Below are positions 1 through 8,190 of a stretch of DNA of 64,000 nt, piece by piece. The notes beneath the pieces are model-generated. The model worked only from the letters and a program-made list of their open reading frames with translations, was not told the DNA's origin and made no database searches. Every line of letters begins with the position of its first letter. Within the stretch, counting starts at the first letter, position 1. The stretch is from Brevundimonas mediterranea (GTDB lineage: Bacteria > Pseudomonadota > Alphaproteobacteria > Caulobacterales > Caulobacteraceae). Both the position numbers and the translations under genes were made by a program. The stretch is taken from contig NZ_JACIDA010000001.1 of NCBI RefSeq assembly GCF_014196125.1, positions 1,240,001 to 1,304,000 of the forward strand, given 5' to 3'.

Positions 1-543
1 ATCAGAGGTCTCAGCCGCCCGCTGGAATGGCTGTTCGCCGCCCTCTTCGTCATCGGCGCCGTGATCTTGGCCACGGCTGTCGTCGGCGTTCTGGCCTATG
101 ACGGACCGCGACTTCAGGTTCGGCCAGGCGGGATGCAGATAATGCTGGGCCGCGACGTCCCGCCTCTGCCCCCCGGCTGGACCACGGTCGGGGTCCTGCC
201 CTTCACCCGCAAGCTGGCCCTGGCGTGTTCGGCCACCTTGATGATCGGTCCAGCCCTGGCCGTTCTGTGGGAGTTGCGACGACTGTTCGGCCTCTACCAC
301 GCGGGAATCGTGCTTGGGGCGGAGAACGCCCGCTGCATCGGCCGGATCGCCCTCTGGCTCCTGGCCTACGCCGTGGCGCCGACGGTGGGACATATCCTGG
401 TCAGCGCCAGCGGCTTTGACGATGACGGCTGGCTCAGGCTCGACAGCGCCAAGGCCCTCTGCCTGGGCCTTGTGCTGCTGGTCATCGCTCGCGTGATGCA
501 GTTGGGCGCCGAGGTCCACGACGACGCTTCGAGGTTTGTCTGA
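1..543 (+). CDS. DUF2975 membrane protein, 5' end outside window
   Basis: The reading frame is open from base 1, so the N-terminus lies upstream; 180 residues are visible. The visible part has about four hydrophobic segments (near residues 8-32, 60-80, 95-115 and 140-160), which fits the small four-helix DUF2975 family. The next gene overlaps it by one base (TGATG) and encodes a short XRE regulator. The DUF2975/YozG-like pairing is a common conserved unit of unknown function, and the overlap suggests translational coupling. Family assignment rests on topology and this neighbour. Confidence 0.75.
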   Translation: MRGLSRPLEWLFAALFVIGAVILATAVVGVLAYDGPRLQVRPGGMQIMLGRDVPPLPPGWTTVGVLPFTRKLALACSATLMIGPALAVLWELRRLFGLYHAGIVLGAENARCIGRIALWLLAYAVAPTVGHILVSASGFDDDGWLRLDSAKALCLGLVLLVIARVMQLGAEVHDDASRFV

Positions 544-815
544 TGCCCATCATCCTGCGTCTCGATGTAGTCATGGCCCGGCGCAAGGTGCGCTCCAACG
601 TCCTGGCGCGCGCCATCGGCATTTCGGAAACCAATCTGTCCCTGCTGAAATCGGGCAAGGTGCGGGGGCTGAGGTTCGACACCCTGGAAGCTCTCTGCCG
701 CTATCTGGACTGCGCGCCGGGCGATATTCTCGAATATGCGCCCGATGAGGACGAGAATGAGGATCAGACCCTCGTCCCGACCTCCACGGCCCGTCGGCTA
801 TCCAGACTTGGCTAG
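543..815 (+). CDS. YozG-like XRE-family HTH regulator
   Basis: A 90-residue protein made almost entirely of one Cro/C1-type helix-turn-helix. It has the arrangement of short YozG-like regulators: an RxKVRxNxLA segment, the recognition region ISETNLSLLKSGK, then FDTLEALCRYLDCAPGDIL. Its ATG shares one base with the stop of the preceding DUF2975 gene. A cytoplasmic DNA-binding regulator that probably controls or senses through the membrane partner is the usual inference, but the actual signal is unknown. The acidic tail (EDENEDQ) is variable in the family. Confidence 0.85.
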   Translation: MPIILRLDVVMARRKVRSNVLARAIGISETNLSLLKSGKVRGLRFDTLEALCRYLDCAPGDILEYAPDEDENEDQTLVPTSTARRLSRLG

Positions 816-825
816 GCCTGATCCC

Positions 826-1317
826 CTAAGCCGCCTCGTCCCTCGGCATCACATCCCCCACCGTCGGCCGGTTCTCCGCCCGCGTCAGCAGGATCTCCTT
901 CGGCTTGACGATCTCGCCGCAGCAGCCGCAGGCGATGCGCGGCGTCAGGGTCTGGCCGCAGGTCGAGTGGACCATTTCGATGCCGCAGTCGGTCTCGCCA
1001 TAGACGTGTTTGGCGCCCCAGCCGTGCAGGGTCACCAGAACCCCGTACAGATCCTTGCCCTTGGCGGTCAGCACATATTCGTTGCGCGGCGGACGTTCCG
1101 AATAGGGGCGCGGCTCCAGCACCCCGTGCTGGACCAGGCTTTTCAGACGCGCGGCCAGGACGTTGCGCGCCACGCCCAGATTGTCCTGCCACTGTTCGAA
1201 TCGGCGCACCCCGTTGAAGGCGTCGCGGATGACCAGCAGGGTCCACGGATCACCGATCACCTCCAGCGTGGCGGCGATGGAGCAGCTTTGGCGGCTGTAG
1301 TCTGCGGTGCGTCCCAT
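826..1317 (-). CDS. HxlR-family winged-helix transcriptional regulator
   Basis: A 163-residue winged-helix protein with the HxlR signature: an N-terminal Cys12 in RQSCSIAATLEVIGDPWTLLV, then RFEQWQDNLGVARNVLAARLKSLVQHGVL and the wing region RNEYVLTAKG. The C-terminal third is rich in cysteine (ACGCCGEI), suggesting thiol or metal sensing, though that is an inference. It is divergent from an acyl-CoA thioesterase gene across a 179 bp gap. That gap contains a perfect TTGGCAA/TTGCCAA inverted repeat next to this start codon, a plausible autoregulatory operator. Confidence 0.9.
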   Translation of the reverse strand: MGRTADYSRQSCSIAATLEVIGDPWTLLVIRDAFNGVRRFEQWQDNLGVARNVLAARLKSLVQHGVLEPRPYSERPPRNEYVLTAKGKDLYGVLVTLHGWGAKHVYGETDCGIEMVHSTCGQTLTPRIACGCCGEIVKPKEILLTRAENRPTVGDVMPRDEAA

Positions 1318-1345
1318 GCGACAAAAGTGACCTCGCGTCAGCCGC

Positions 1346-1364
1346 TTGGCAAGAGGGTTGCCAA
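1346..1364. promoter_or_regulatory. inverted repeat, probable HxlR operator
   Basis: TTGGCAA, five bases, then TTGCCAA: a perfect 7-bp dyad 29 bp upstream of the HxlR regulator start. Its size and position fit an operator for a dimeric winged-helix repressor. A second element further on, two TGACAA direct repeats exactly 11 bp apart (1391-1396 and 1402-1407), may be another binding or promoter element facing the thioesterase gene. Confidence 0.5.
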
Positions 1365-1438
1365 ACCGAACCCGCTAAGTCAGTCTTGTTTGACAACGGA
1401 CTGACAAACCTCCCGGTTCGCCACCCTTGTTCCCGACT

Positions 1439-1467
1439 GGCGGAAGGCTCTCTTTTAGCCTTCCGCC
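1439..1467. terminator. perfect 11-bp hairpin in thioesterase leader
   Basis: GGCGGAAGGCT, loop CTCTTTT, then AGCCTTCCGCC, followed by a T/C-rich run. No gene ends here: the hairpin lies between divergent genes, 29 bp before the thioesterase ATG. It could be an attenuator in the leader, or a terminator against antisense transcription. Confidence 0.55.
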
Positions 1468-1496
1468 TCTTCTTCGCCTGACGCAGGATCGCGCCC

Positions 1497-2354
1497 ATGG
1501 CTCACATGACGACTCCCATTTCCCTCGACGCCGCCCTGGCCTTCCACACTTTGGACGACGGCGGCCTGTCGGCGCCCGTTCCCGGTCATTTCTCCAACGG
1601 CCCCTCGGGCCTGGCGCCGGAAAAGGGCTTCCCCTTCGGCGGCCTGCTGGCGGCCCTGTGCGCCCAGTCGATGCGTCAGGGCCTGTCCCTGACCGCGCCG
1701 CTGCGCACCCTGTCGGTCCAGTATCTGTCGGCCGCCAAGTTCGGTGATCAGGTCGCCTTTCGTCCGCGCCTGCTGCGCGGCGGCCGCAACGTCGTCTATG
1801 CGGCGGTCGAGGCCGAGCAGGACGGCCGCATGACCCATCACGCCACCGGCACCTATGGCCTGGACGGGGACACGCCGCCCCTCACCCCGCTTCATCTGCC
1901 GCCGCCCCCGCTGGACAGCCTGAACCCCGCCGCCACCATCCAGGGGCCGATGTCGCCCCACTTCGCCCAGCACGTCGAATACCGGTTCGACGGCGGCCCC
2001 AACATCCTGGGCGGCAATGCGGGCCGGCCGGTGATTGAGCGCACCTGGATGCGGATGGCCGATCGCCGCCCGCTGGACGAGGTCGGGCTCTGCTATCTGC
2101 TGGACGCCCTCTATCCCCCGGCCTGGACAGCCTCGTCCACGCCTGCGCCCATGACCACCGTCGATCTGCGCATCGACATCCTGACCGACCCGACGCCCGA
2201 AACAGCGCCCGAGGGCTGGGCCTTCTTCGAGTTCCGGATGCTGGACCTGGGCCTGGGCTGGACGGTGGACGAGGCGACCGCCTGGGGCGCGGACGGAACC
2301 CCGCTGGCGATCTCGCGACAGCGCCGCAAACTGCTCCCGCAACGGGGCGCGTGA
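1497..2354 (+). CDS. acyl-CoA thioesterase-like protein, double hotdog
   Basis: A 285-residue protein with two hotdog-like halves of the TesB/thioesterase-superfamily type. The first half contains FPFGGLLAALCAQ and LRTLSVQYLSAAKFGDQV; the second begins near residue 150 and contains PLDEVGLCYLLDALYPP. Proteins of this kind hydrolyse acyl-CoA thioesters in the cytoplasm. AGGA eight bases before the ATG supports the start at 1497; an in-frame ATG nine bases later is the alternative. It is divergent from the HxlR regulator, which may control it. Substrate cannot be read from the sequence. Confidence 0.8.
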   Translation: MAHMTTPISLDAALAFHTLDDGGLSAPVPGHFSNGPSGLAPEKGFPFGGLLAALCAQSMRQGLSLTAPLRTLSVQYLSAAKFGDQVAFRPRLLRGGRNVVYAAVEAEQDGRMTHHATGTYGLDGDTPPLTPLHLPPPPLDSLNPAATIQGPMSPHFAQHVEYRFDGGPNILGGNAGRPVIERTWMRMADRRPLDEVGLCYLLDALYPPAWTASSTPAPMTTVDLRIDILTDPTPETAPEGWAFFEFRMLDLGLGWTVDEATAWGADGTPLAISRQRRKLLPQRGA

Positions 2355-2421
2355 GCCCGGCGACGGTCAGGCCCCGTTCACCATTAGGCTGTATCCTCGA
2401 CATCTCACGAGAGAACCTCCG

Positions 2422-2697
2422 ATGACCGACCGCCGCCCCCTGCGCGCCGCCGCCCTCCCCGTCCTTCTGGGCGCCGCGCTGATGCTCCAGGGCTGCGTCG
2501 TCGGCGCCGTGGTCGGCGGAACCGCCGCCGTCGTGGGCGGCACGGCCAAGGCCACCGGCGCGGTCGTCGGCGCCGGCTTCGACGCTGTCACCACCTCCGA
2601 CGAGGAAACCCGCGCCCGCCGCGAACGCGAACAGCGCGACCACGAACGCGACCAACGTCGCTGCGAACAACGCCAGCGCCAGGGCAAGATCTGCTGA
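2422..2697 (+). CDS. small glycine/valine-rich lipoprotein
   Basis: A 91-residue exported lipoprotein. A signal peptide leads to a lipobox-like LQGC with the lipidated Cys at about residue 31. It is followed by VVGAVVGGTAAVVGGTAKATGAVVGAG, a glycine-zipper-like repeat, and a highly charged Arg/Glu/Asp C-terminus ending in CEQRQRQGKIC. The organisation resembles the NF038104-type lipoproteins of proteobacteria. Function is unknown; an outer-membrane-anchored structural role is the usual guess. It stands alone between the thioesterase and the hydrolase. Confidence 0.75.
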   Translation: MTDRRPLRAAALPVLLGAALMLQGCVVGAVVGGTAAVVGGTAKATGAVVGAGFDAVTTSDEETRARREREQRDHERDQRRCEQRQRQGKIC

Positions 2698-2758
2698 TCG
2701 ACTGAGGCAAGCCGCCTTCCCTTCAGCGGGCGAGAGAAAGCCGTGCTAATGTCGGGGC

Positions 2759-3451
2759 ATGACCCCGACCCTCCTGATCCCCGGCCTCGTTTGCACGGCC
2801 GAACTGTTCGCGCCGCAGATTCCTGCCCTGTGGTCGCACGGCCCGGTTACCATCGCCTCGACGCTGGAGGGCGACACCATCGCCGGGATGGCCGCCGCCA
2901 TCCTTCGCGACGCTCCGCCCCGCTTCGCCCTGGGCGGCCTGTCGATGGGCGGCTATGTGGCGCTGGAGATTCTGCGCCAGGCGCCGGAGCGGGTCGTGAA
3001 ACTGGCCTTGCTCGACACCGCCGCCCGCCCCGATACGCCCGAACAGTCGACTCAGCGCCGCGCCCTGATCGCCCGAGTCGAGGCCGGCGAGCTGGAAGCC
3101 GTGCTGCGCCAGATCGCGCCCAACCTGCTGCACCCCGATCATCGCATGGACCAGCGCCTGATCGAGGTCCAGGTCCGCATGGGCCTGGCCGTCGGCGCCG
3201 CCGGCTTCGTGCGACAGCAAACCGCCATCATCGGCCGCATCGACTCGCGCCCGCGCCTAGCGGATATCAAGGTTCCGACCGTGATCCTGGTCGGCGACAA
3301 GGACGCCCTGACCCCGCCGGATCGTTCCGAAGAAATGGCCGCCGCCCTCCCTGACGCCCGACTGGTCGTCGTGCCCAACTGCGGCCACGCCTCGACGCTG
3401 GAGCAGCCCGAGGTGGTGACTGCGGCGCTGGTGGAGTGGTTGACCGCCTAG
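2759..3451 (+). CDS. alpha/beta hydrolase
   Basis: A 230-residue alpha/beta-hydrolase-fold enzyme. The nucleophile elbow GLSMGG places the serine at residue 62. Asp182 in VGDKDALTPP and His210 in PNCGHAS complete a plausible catalytic triad. There is no signal peptide, so it is cytoplasmic. The length and short cap are typical of small esterase/lactonase-like members; substrate is not predictable. Its stop codon overlaps the end of the convergent queD gene by four bases, so the two transcripts overlap tail to tail. Confidence 0.85.
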   Translation: MTPTLLIPGLVCTAELFAPQIPALWSHGPVTIASTLEGDTIAGMAAAILRDAPPRFALGGLSMGGYVALEILRQAPERVVKLALLDTAARPDTPEQSTQRRALIARVEAGELEAVLRQIAPNLLHPDHRMDQRLIEVQVRMGLAVGAAGFVRQQTAIIGRIDSRPRLADIKVPTVILVGDKDALTPPDRSEEMAAALPDARLVVVPNCGHASTLEQPEVVTAALVEWLTA

Positions 3452-3816
3452 AGGCTCAGCACGCACCGCTCGTTGATCGTCGGCCGCGCCACCTGCACCC
3501 GGCAGAGGCCCGGCCATTGCGGCTTCAACGCCTTCACGAACCACAGGCACAGGTTCTCCAGGCTGGGCAGTTCCAGCCCCGCGTGCTCGTTCAGCATGCC
3601 GTGGTCCAGCTGTTCCGCCGCCGCCTTCAGCGCCCGGTCCAGCGCGCCCAGGTCGGCGACCCAGTTGTGCTCGGCGTCCAGGGTCTCGGAGCGGATGGTC
3701 GCCTCGACCGTGAAGGAGTGGCCGTGGACGCGGCGATAGATGCTGCCCTCGGGTTCGTTGGGGAAATGGTGGGCGGCGTCGAACGTCGCCTGTTTGGTGA
3801 TTTCGAAGACGGGCAT
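3448..3816 (-). CDS. queD: 6-carboxytetrahydropterin synthase QueD, atypical
   Basis: A 122-residue PTPS-fold protein, third gene of the queC-queE-queD operon. QueD converts dihydroneopterin triphosphate to 6-carboxytetrahydropterin in queuosine synthesis. The zinc histidines are present (His16 in DAAHHF; His31 and His33 in VHGHSF), as is LDHGMLNEH. The position of the usual catalytic Cys27 (Cys-x3-His-Gly-His) is Tyr27 here, and the C-terminal segment RPTINERC also differs from the usual pattern. Length is normal. Operon context argues strongly for the QueD role, perhaps by a variant mechanism. The ATG is adjacent to the queE stop. Confidence 0.85.
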   Translation of the reverse strand: MPVFEITKQATFDAAHHFPNEPEGSIYRRVHGHSFTVEATIRSETLDAEHNWVADLGALDRALKAAAEQLDHGMLNEHAGLELPSLENLCLWFVKALKPQWPGLCRVQVARPTINERCVLSL

Positions 3817-4451
3817 TAGCGGACGCCGATGTACTTGTGGGTCTGGACGCTGAGGCGCCACTGGGGATGGGTCAGGCAGTATTCGATGGCGGCGGCGGTG
3901 TTTTCCGCCTGGTCGGGACCGTCCATGGGCTGCAGCCAGAACCGTTCGAAATCCAGGTCTTCGAACCGCTCCGGCAGGGCCTTGGCCTGCGGATAGACCA
4001 GCTTCAGCTCCTGGCCCTTGATCTGGATCAGGCCTGTATCCGCCTTGGGACTGACGCAGATCCAGTCGATCCCGTCCGGCGCCGCCAGGGTGCCGTTGCT
4101 CTCTATGGCGATCTCGAAACCCCGCGCGTGCAGCGCCGCGATCAGCGACGGGTCCAGCTGCAACAGAGGCTCCCCGCCGGTGCAGACCACCAGTTTCGGA
4201 TCCCCCGCCCGCCCCCGCCACATCGCCGCGACATGATCGGCCAACAGGTCCGCCGTGGCGAACTTGCCCCCGCCGTCCCCGTCCACGCCGACGAAGTCCG
4301 TGTCGCAGAAGCTGCAGACAGCGCTCGCCCGATCCTGCTCGCGCCCGCTCCACAGATTGCAGCCGGCGAAGCGCAGGAAGACCGCCGGCCGTCCCGCCTG
4401 TCCGCCCTCGCCCTGGACGGTCAAAAACACTTCCTTGGCCGAATAGGTCAC
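3816..4451 (-). CDS. queE: 7-carboxy-7-deazaguanine synthase QueE
   Basis: A 211-residue radical-SAM enzyme that contracts 6-carboxytetrahydropterin to 7-carboxy-7-deazaguanine (CDG). The Fe-S cysteine motif is of the long type: C-N-L-W, a 14-residue spacing, then C-SF-C (CX14CX2C), as in the Burkholderia-type QueE clade rather than the common CX3CX2[11 protein letters not shown] is the SAM-binding GGE motif. It starts with GTG at 4451, whose GTGA overlaps the queC stop, and it abuts queD, so the three genes are translationally coupled in order queC, queE, queD. Confidence 0.95.
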   Translation of the reverse strand: MTYSAKEVFLTVQGEGGQAGRPAVFLRFAGCNLWSGREQDRASAVCSFCDTDFVGVDGDGGGKFATADLLADHVAAMWRGRAGDPKLVVCTGGEPLLQLDPSLIAALHARGFEIAIESNGTLAAPDGIDWICVSPKADTGLIQIKGQELKLVYPQAKALPERFEDLDFERFWLQPMDGPDQAENTAAAIEYCLTHPQWRLSVQTHKYIGVR

Positions 4452-5179
4452 GTCCTGGCGCCTTGGGACGCGACCCAGTCGTCATACCCCGCCGCGCGCA
4501 GTTCACAGGCCGGGCACTCGCCGCAGCCATAGCCCCAGACGTGCCGATGCGTCCGGTCGCCCAGATAACAGGTGTGGCTGTCCTCAATGATCAGTTCGAC
4601 CAGCTTCTCCCCGCCGATCCGGTCGGCCAGTTCCCAGGTCTGCCCCTTGGTCAGCCACATCAGCGGGGTGTCAATCACTACGGGCTTGTCCAGACCCAGC
4701 GACAGGGCCCGCGCCATGGCTTCCATCGTTTCATGGCGACAGTCGGGATAGCCGGAATAGTCCGTCTCGCACATGCCGCCGACCAGCACCTCCAGCCCGC
4801 GCCGATCCGCCAGGGCCGCCGCCGCCACCAGGAAGATCAGGTTGCGCCCTGGCACAAAAGTCGTCGGCAGGCCGCGCGCGTCCATTTCGATCTTACGGTC
4901 GGCGGTCAGGGCGCTCTCGGCGATCCGACCATAGCCGGTCAGGTCCACCACATGATCGTCGCCCAGCCGGTCGGCCCATTGCGGCAGGGCCGTCTTGATC
5001 CCCGCACGCACGGCCTGGCGCGCCTCCATCTCGACCAGATGACGCTGGCCATAGTCGAAGCCGACCGTCTCCACCCGCTCGAACCGCTCCAGCGCCCAGG
5101 CGAGACAGGTCGCGCTGTCCTGCCCGCCGGAGAACAGAACCAGAGCCGATGTGGGGGTCTTTTCCAGGATGACGCTCAT
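4448..5179 (-). CDS. queC: 7-cyano-7-deazaguanine (preQ0) synthase QueC
   Basis: A 243-residue ATP-dependent enzyme converting CDG plus ammonia to preQ0, first gene of the queCED operon. The PP-loop SGGQDSAT lies near the N-terminus, and the C-terminal zinc cysteines are visible in HTCYLGD and [13 protein letters not shown] place the start at the ATG at 5179 (MSVILEK), because the 19-residue upstream extension (MGPHPF...) is Arg-rich and unlike the family. The leader shows no obvious preQ1 riboswitch. QueF and FolE are not in this window; queA and tgt are about 10 kb away. Confidence 0.95.
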   Translation of the reverse strand: MSVILEKTPTSALVLFSGGQDSATCLAWALERFERVETVGFDYGQRHLVEMEARQAVRAGIKTALPQWADRLGDDHVVDLTGYGRIAESALTADRKIEMDARGLPTTFVPGRNLIFLVAAAALADRRGLEVLVGGMCETDYSGYPDCRHETMEAMARALSLGLDKPVVIDTPLMWLTKGQTWELADRIGGEKLVELIIEDSHTCYLGDRTHRHVWGYGCGECPACELRAAGYDDWVASQGART

Positions 5180-5401
5180 GACGAATCTGCGGTCGGCCGT
5201 TCGGCCGCGCGCATGCACAAAGGGATGGGGACCCATATGGGTCGGGGCGGCCTTCTACACCAGAGGGGCCGATGGCGCAAAATCCCGGTCGCGGGTCCGG
5301 ACCTGACGCCGCATATCATCCACGAAACTTTTTGATCCGGCTTAACTAATCCGCAAGCGCTTCCGGTCAAGGTTGTCAGGGAGTAAGGAGTTCCAGGCAG
5401 T

Positions 5402-7060
5402 ATGCCGATCATTGAGACCCTTTCAGAGCGGCCCGAGCCCATCGCCCCGTCCACGCTCGGCTGCGCCGTGCTTGCGCGTTTCGAGCGCGAGCCCGACACC
5501 CTGGTCATCCCGGTTGTCGAGAATGGCCGTCCCGTGGGTCTGGTCGAACGCACCGCCTTCCTTCAGAAAATCGCCGGCCGCTTCGGCCACGCCCTTTACG
5601 ACAATCGCCCCATCAGTTTCGCCATGGACGCCGAACCTGCGGTCGTCGAAGGCGACACCCGGATCGACGCCTTCTCCGACATCATGTTGCGGGGCGGTCC
5701 CGCCGCCCTGCTGCGCGGCTTCATCGTCACCCGGAACGGCCGGTACCACGGGGTCGGGACAGCGGCGACCCTGCTCAAGGCCGCCACGGACCGCCAGCGT
5801 GAATACGACGCCCGGATGGCCGATCAGACCGCCATCCTCAACGACACCCGCGCCCAGGCCATCACTGCCGCCCGCGCCAAGAGCCAGTTCCTGGCCATCA
5901 TGAGCCACGAACTGCGCACCCCGATGAACGGCGTGCTGGCCGTGGCCGAACTGCTGCGCCGCCAACCTCTGAACGAGGCGGCCCAGGCCCACGTCCAGAC
6001 CATCGTCGATTCCTCCGAAAGCCTGCTGCGCATCCTTCAGGACGCGGTCGACCTGTCCAAGGCCGAGGCGGGCGAGCTCGAGCTGAATCCCATCGCCACC
6101 CCGCTCCGCGCCGTCATGGACGACGTCCAGTCCCTGTGGGAGCCGCGGGCGTCCCAGGACGGCGTGACCCTGATGGTCGGTTACGAGGGCGACACCGAAC
6201 TGGCGGCCGTCATCGACGGCGTGCGGCTGAAACAGGTGTTCAACAACCTGATCGGCAACGCCCTGAAATTCGCGCGCAACGGCGTGGTCGAGGCCCGGCT
6301 CAAGGCCTGGGTCGAGGGCGACCAGATCCGCATGCAAGCCCGCGTCCGCGACGACGGCCCCGGCCTGGACGCAGACCGCGTCGATTCCGTCTTCGAACCC
6401 TTTGTGCACGGCTCGGGTCCTGACGGGGCCGGCCTGGGCCTGTCGATCTGCCGTCAAGTGGTCGACCGCATGGGCGGGCGCATCTGGGCCGAGAACAACC
6501 AGGGCCGCGGCGCCACCTTCGCCTTCGACCTGACCGCGCGCCGCGCCGTGGTCGAGGTCGAGCCTCCGTCGAACGTGTCGGACCTGTCCGAGCTGAACCT
6601 CCAGTCCGCCCCGCACATCCTGATCGTCGACGACAACGCGACCAACCGCGTGGTGGCCCAGGCCCTGTGCGAAATGTTCGGCTGCAGCTCGGAACTGGCC
6701 GAAGACGGGATCGAGGCGCTCCAGGCCGTTCAGGAAAACCGCTACGACCTGATCCTGATGGATATCAAGATGCCGCGCATGGACGGCGTCCAGGCCACCC
6801 AGGCCATCCGCGCCCTGGACGGTCCCGTCAGCCGCATTCCCATCGTCGCCCTCACCGCCAACGCCGATCCGGAAGACGCCAAACACTATCTGTCCATCGG
6901 CATGGCCGCCGTGGTCGAGAAGCCGATCAAGCCCGAACGCTTGCGCATGGCGATGAACGCCGCCCTCTCGACGACCCAGGCCGCCGCCGCCGATGAGAAT
7001 GGCGACGGCGATGGTGAGGACGCCCGGGCTCCAAGGCGCCGCGCCGCCCGTCGCGCCTGA
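5402..7060 (+). CDS. hybrid histidine kinase with receiver domain
   Basis: A 552-residue cytoplasmic hybrid sensor kinase. Residues about 1-125 form a CBS-like or unclassified sensing region without membrane segments. A short coiled linker precedes the HisKA H-box SHELRTPMNGV, with the phospho-accepting His169. The HATPase_c domain follows, with the N-box NNLIGNALKFA and G-boxes DDGPGLD and GAGLGLSICRQ. The receiver domain (about 405-520) has its acceptor Asp454 in LILMDIKMPRMDG. The tail is Arg-rich. No response regulator or Hpt gene is adjacent, so the output partner is unknown. A purine-rich AAGGAG lies 12 bases before the ATG. Confidence 0.9.
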   Translation: MPIIETLSERPEPIAPSTLGCAVLARFEREPDTLVIPVVENGRPVGLVERTAFLQKIAGRFGHALYDNRPISFAMDAEPAVVEGDTRIDAFSDIMLRGGPAALLRGFIVTRNGRYHGVGTAATLLKAATDRQREYDARMADQTAILNDTRAQAITAARAKSQFLAIMSHELRTPMNGVLAVAELLRRQPLNEAAQAHVQTIVDSSESLLRILQDAVDLSKAEAGELELNPIATPLRAVMDDVQSLWEPRASQDGVTLMVGYEGDTELAAVIDGVRLKQVFNNLIGNALKFARNGVVEARLKAWVEGDQIRMQARVRDDGPGLDADRVDSVFEPFVHGSGPDGAGLGLSICRQVVDRMGGRIWAENNQGRGATFAFDLTARRAVVEVEPPSNVSDLSELNLQSAPHILIVDDNATNRVVAQALCEMFGCSSELAEDGIEALQAVQENRYDLILMDIKMPRMDGVQATQAIRALDGPVSRIPIVALTANADPEDAKHYLSIGMAAVVEKPIKPERLRMAMNAALSTTQAAAADENGDGDGEDARAPRRRAARRA

Positions 7061-7078
7061 CGCGCTTCAGGCCCAGGC

Positions 7079-8110
7079 TCAGTCTGGCCGGACCTCCAGC
7101 GCCTCCTCATCCTCCTCGTCATAGCCCACGAGGCGCAACGCCCGCGCCTTCTGACCGTTCAGCTCGGCCCATCGCAGCAGCCCCTCCTCGCGACCGTGGG
7201 TGATCCAGATCTCGTCGGGCTTCAGCTCTTCGAAGGTGGCGACCAGCTCGCCCCAGTCTGCGTGATCCGACACCACCAGCGGCAGTTCCACGCCGCGCTG
7301 TCGCGCCCGCGCCCGCACCCCCATCCAGCCGGAGGCAAAGGCCGTCACCGGATCGGCGAAACTGCGGGCCCACCGATCCTGGATGGCCGACGGCGGCGCG
7401 ATCACCACCTCGCCGCCCAAGGCGCCCTTGCCCAAACCTCGCGCCGGCAGGACCGGCCCCAGGTCGATCCCCTCGCGTTCATACAGGGCGTTCAGCCGCT
7501 CCATGGCGCCGTGGACATAGATCGGCCGTTCCCATCCCGCCTCGCGCAGGCTCACGATAATCCGCTGCGCCTTGCCCAAGGCGTAGGCGCCGACCAGATG
7601 GGCGCGTTCCGGAAACTGACCCAGCGACCGGACCAGCCGTCCGATCTCCTCCTCGGTCGGCGGATGGCGGAACACCGGCAGGCCGAAGGTCGCCTCCGAG
7701 ATGAAGACATGACAGGGCGTCGGCTCGAACGCCGGGCAGGTCGGGTCGCGCCGGCGCTTGTAGTCGCCCGACACCACCATGGTCAGGCCCTTCCACCTCG
7801 CCTCGACCTGGGCCGAGCCCAGCACATGGCCGGCCGGGACCAGCCGCAGGTCCACGCCGTTGACTGCGGCGGCCTCGCCATACTCCACAGCCCGCATCTG
7901 CCCCGCGAACTCGGCGCCATAGCGTTCGGCCATGATGGCCAGGGTCTGGCGTGTCGCCAACACCACGCCGTGCCCGGCCCGCGCATGATCCGAATGGCCG
8001 TGGGTGATCACCGCCCGATCCACCGGCCTCACCGGATCGACGTAGAAGTCGCCCGGCGGGCAATACAGGCCGGCGGGCGTGGGGTGCAGCAGGTCTTCGG
8101 GGCGGATCAT
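7079..8110 (-). CDS. ligase-associated DNA exonuclease, MBL fold
   Basis: A 343-residue metallo-beta-lactamase/beta-CASP-type nuclease. Metal motifs are THGHSDHARAG near residue 38 and SGDYKRRRDP, and VVSDHADW lies near the C-terminus. This arrangement matches the ligase-associated DNA exonuclease family, which normally sits beside an ATP-dependent DNA ligase, an Lhr-type helicase and a phosphoesterase in a DNA-repair cluster. None of these partners is adjacent here; the neighbours are a histidine kinase and thioesterases. The ATG at 8110 (MIRPEDLL) fits the family start. Divergent from the thioesterase at 8191. Confidence 0.85.
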   Translation of the reverse strand: MIRPEDLLHPTPAGLYCPPGDFYVDPVRPVDRAVITHGHSDHARAGHGVVLATRQTLAIMAERYGAEFAGQMRAVEYGEAAAVNGVDLRLVPAGHVLGSAQVEARWKGLTMVVSGDYKRRRDPTCPAFEPTPCHVFISEATFGLPVFRHPPTEEEIGRLVRSLGQFPERAHLVGAYALGKAQRIIVSLREAGWERPIYVHGAMERLNALYEREGIDLGPVLPARGLGKGALGGEVVIAPPSAIQDRWARSFADPVTAFASGWMGVRARARQRGVELPLVVSDHADWGELVATFEELKPDEIWITHGREEGLLRWAELNGQKARALRLVGYDEEDEEALEVRPD

Positions 8111-8190
8111 GGGACCGTAACGCTCTCGACGCCGTCGGGTCCCCCCTCCATACAGAAGACGATCATCGGCTTCACGGGCGTTCCTTTCGC

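Noticed and set aside
5180-5401. preQ1 riboswitch in front of queC
   Set aside because: The leader lacks a recognisable preQ1-I or preQ1-II pattern; only ordinary GC-rich sequence is seen.
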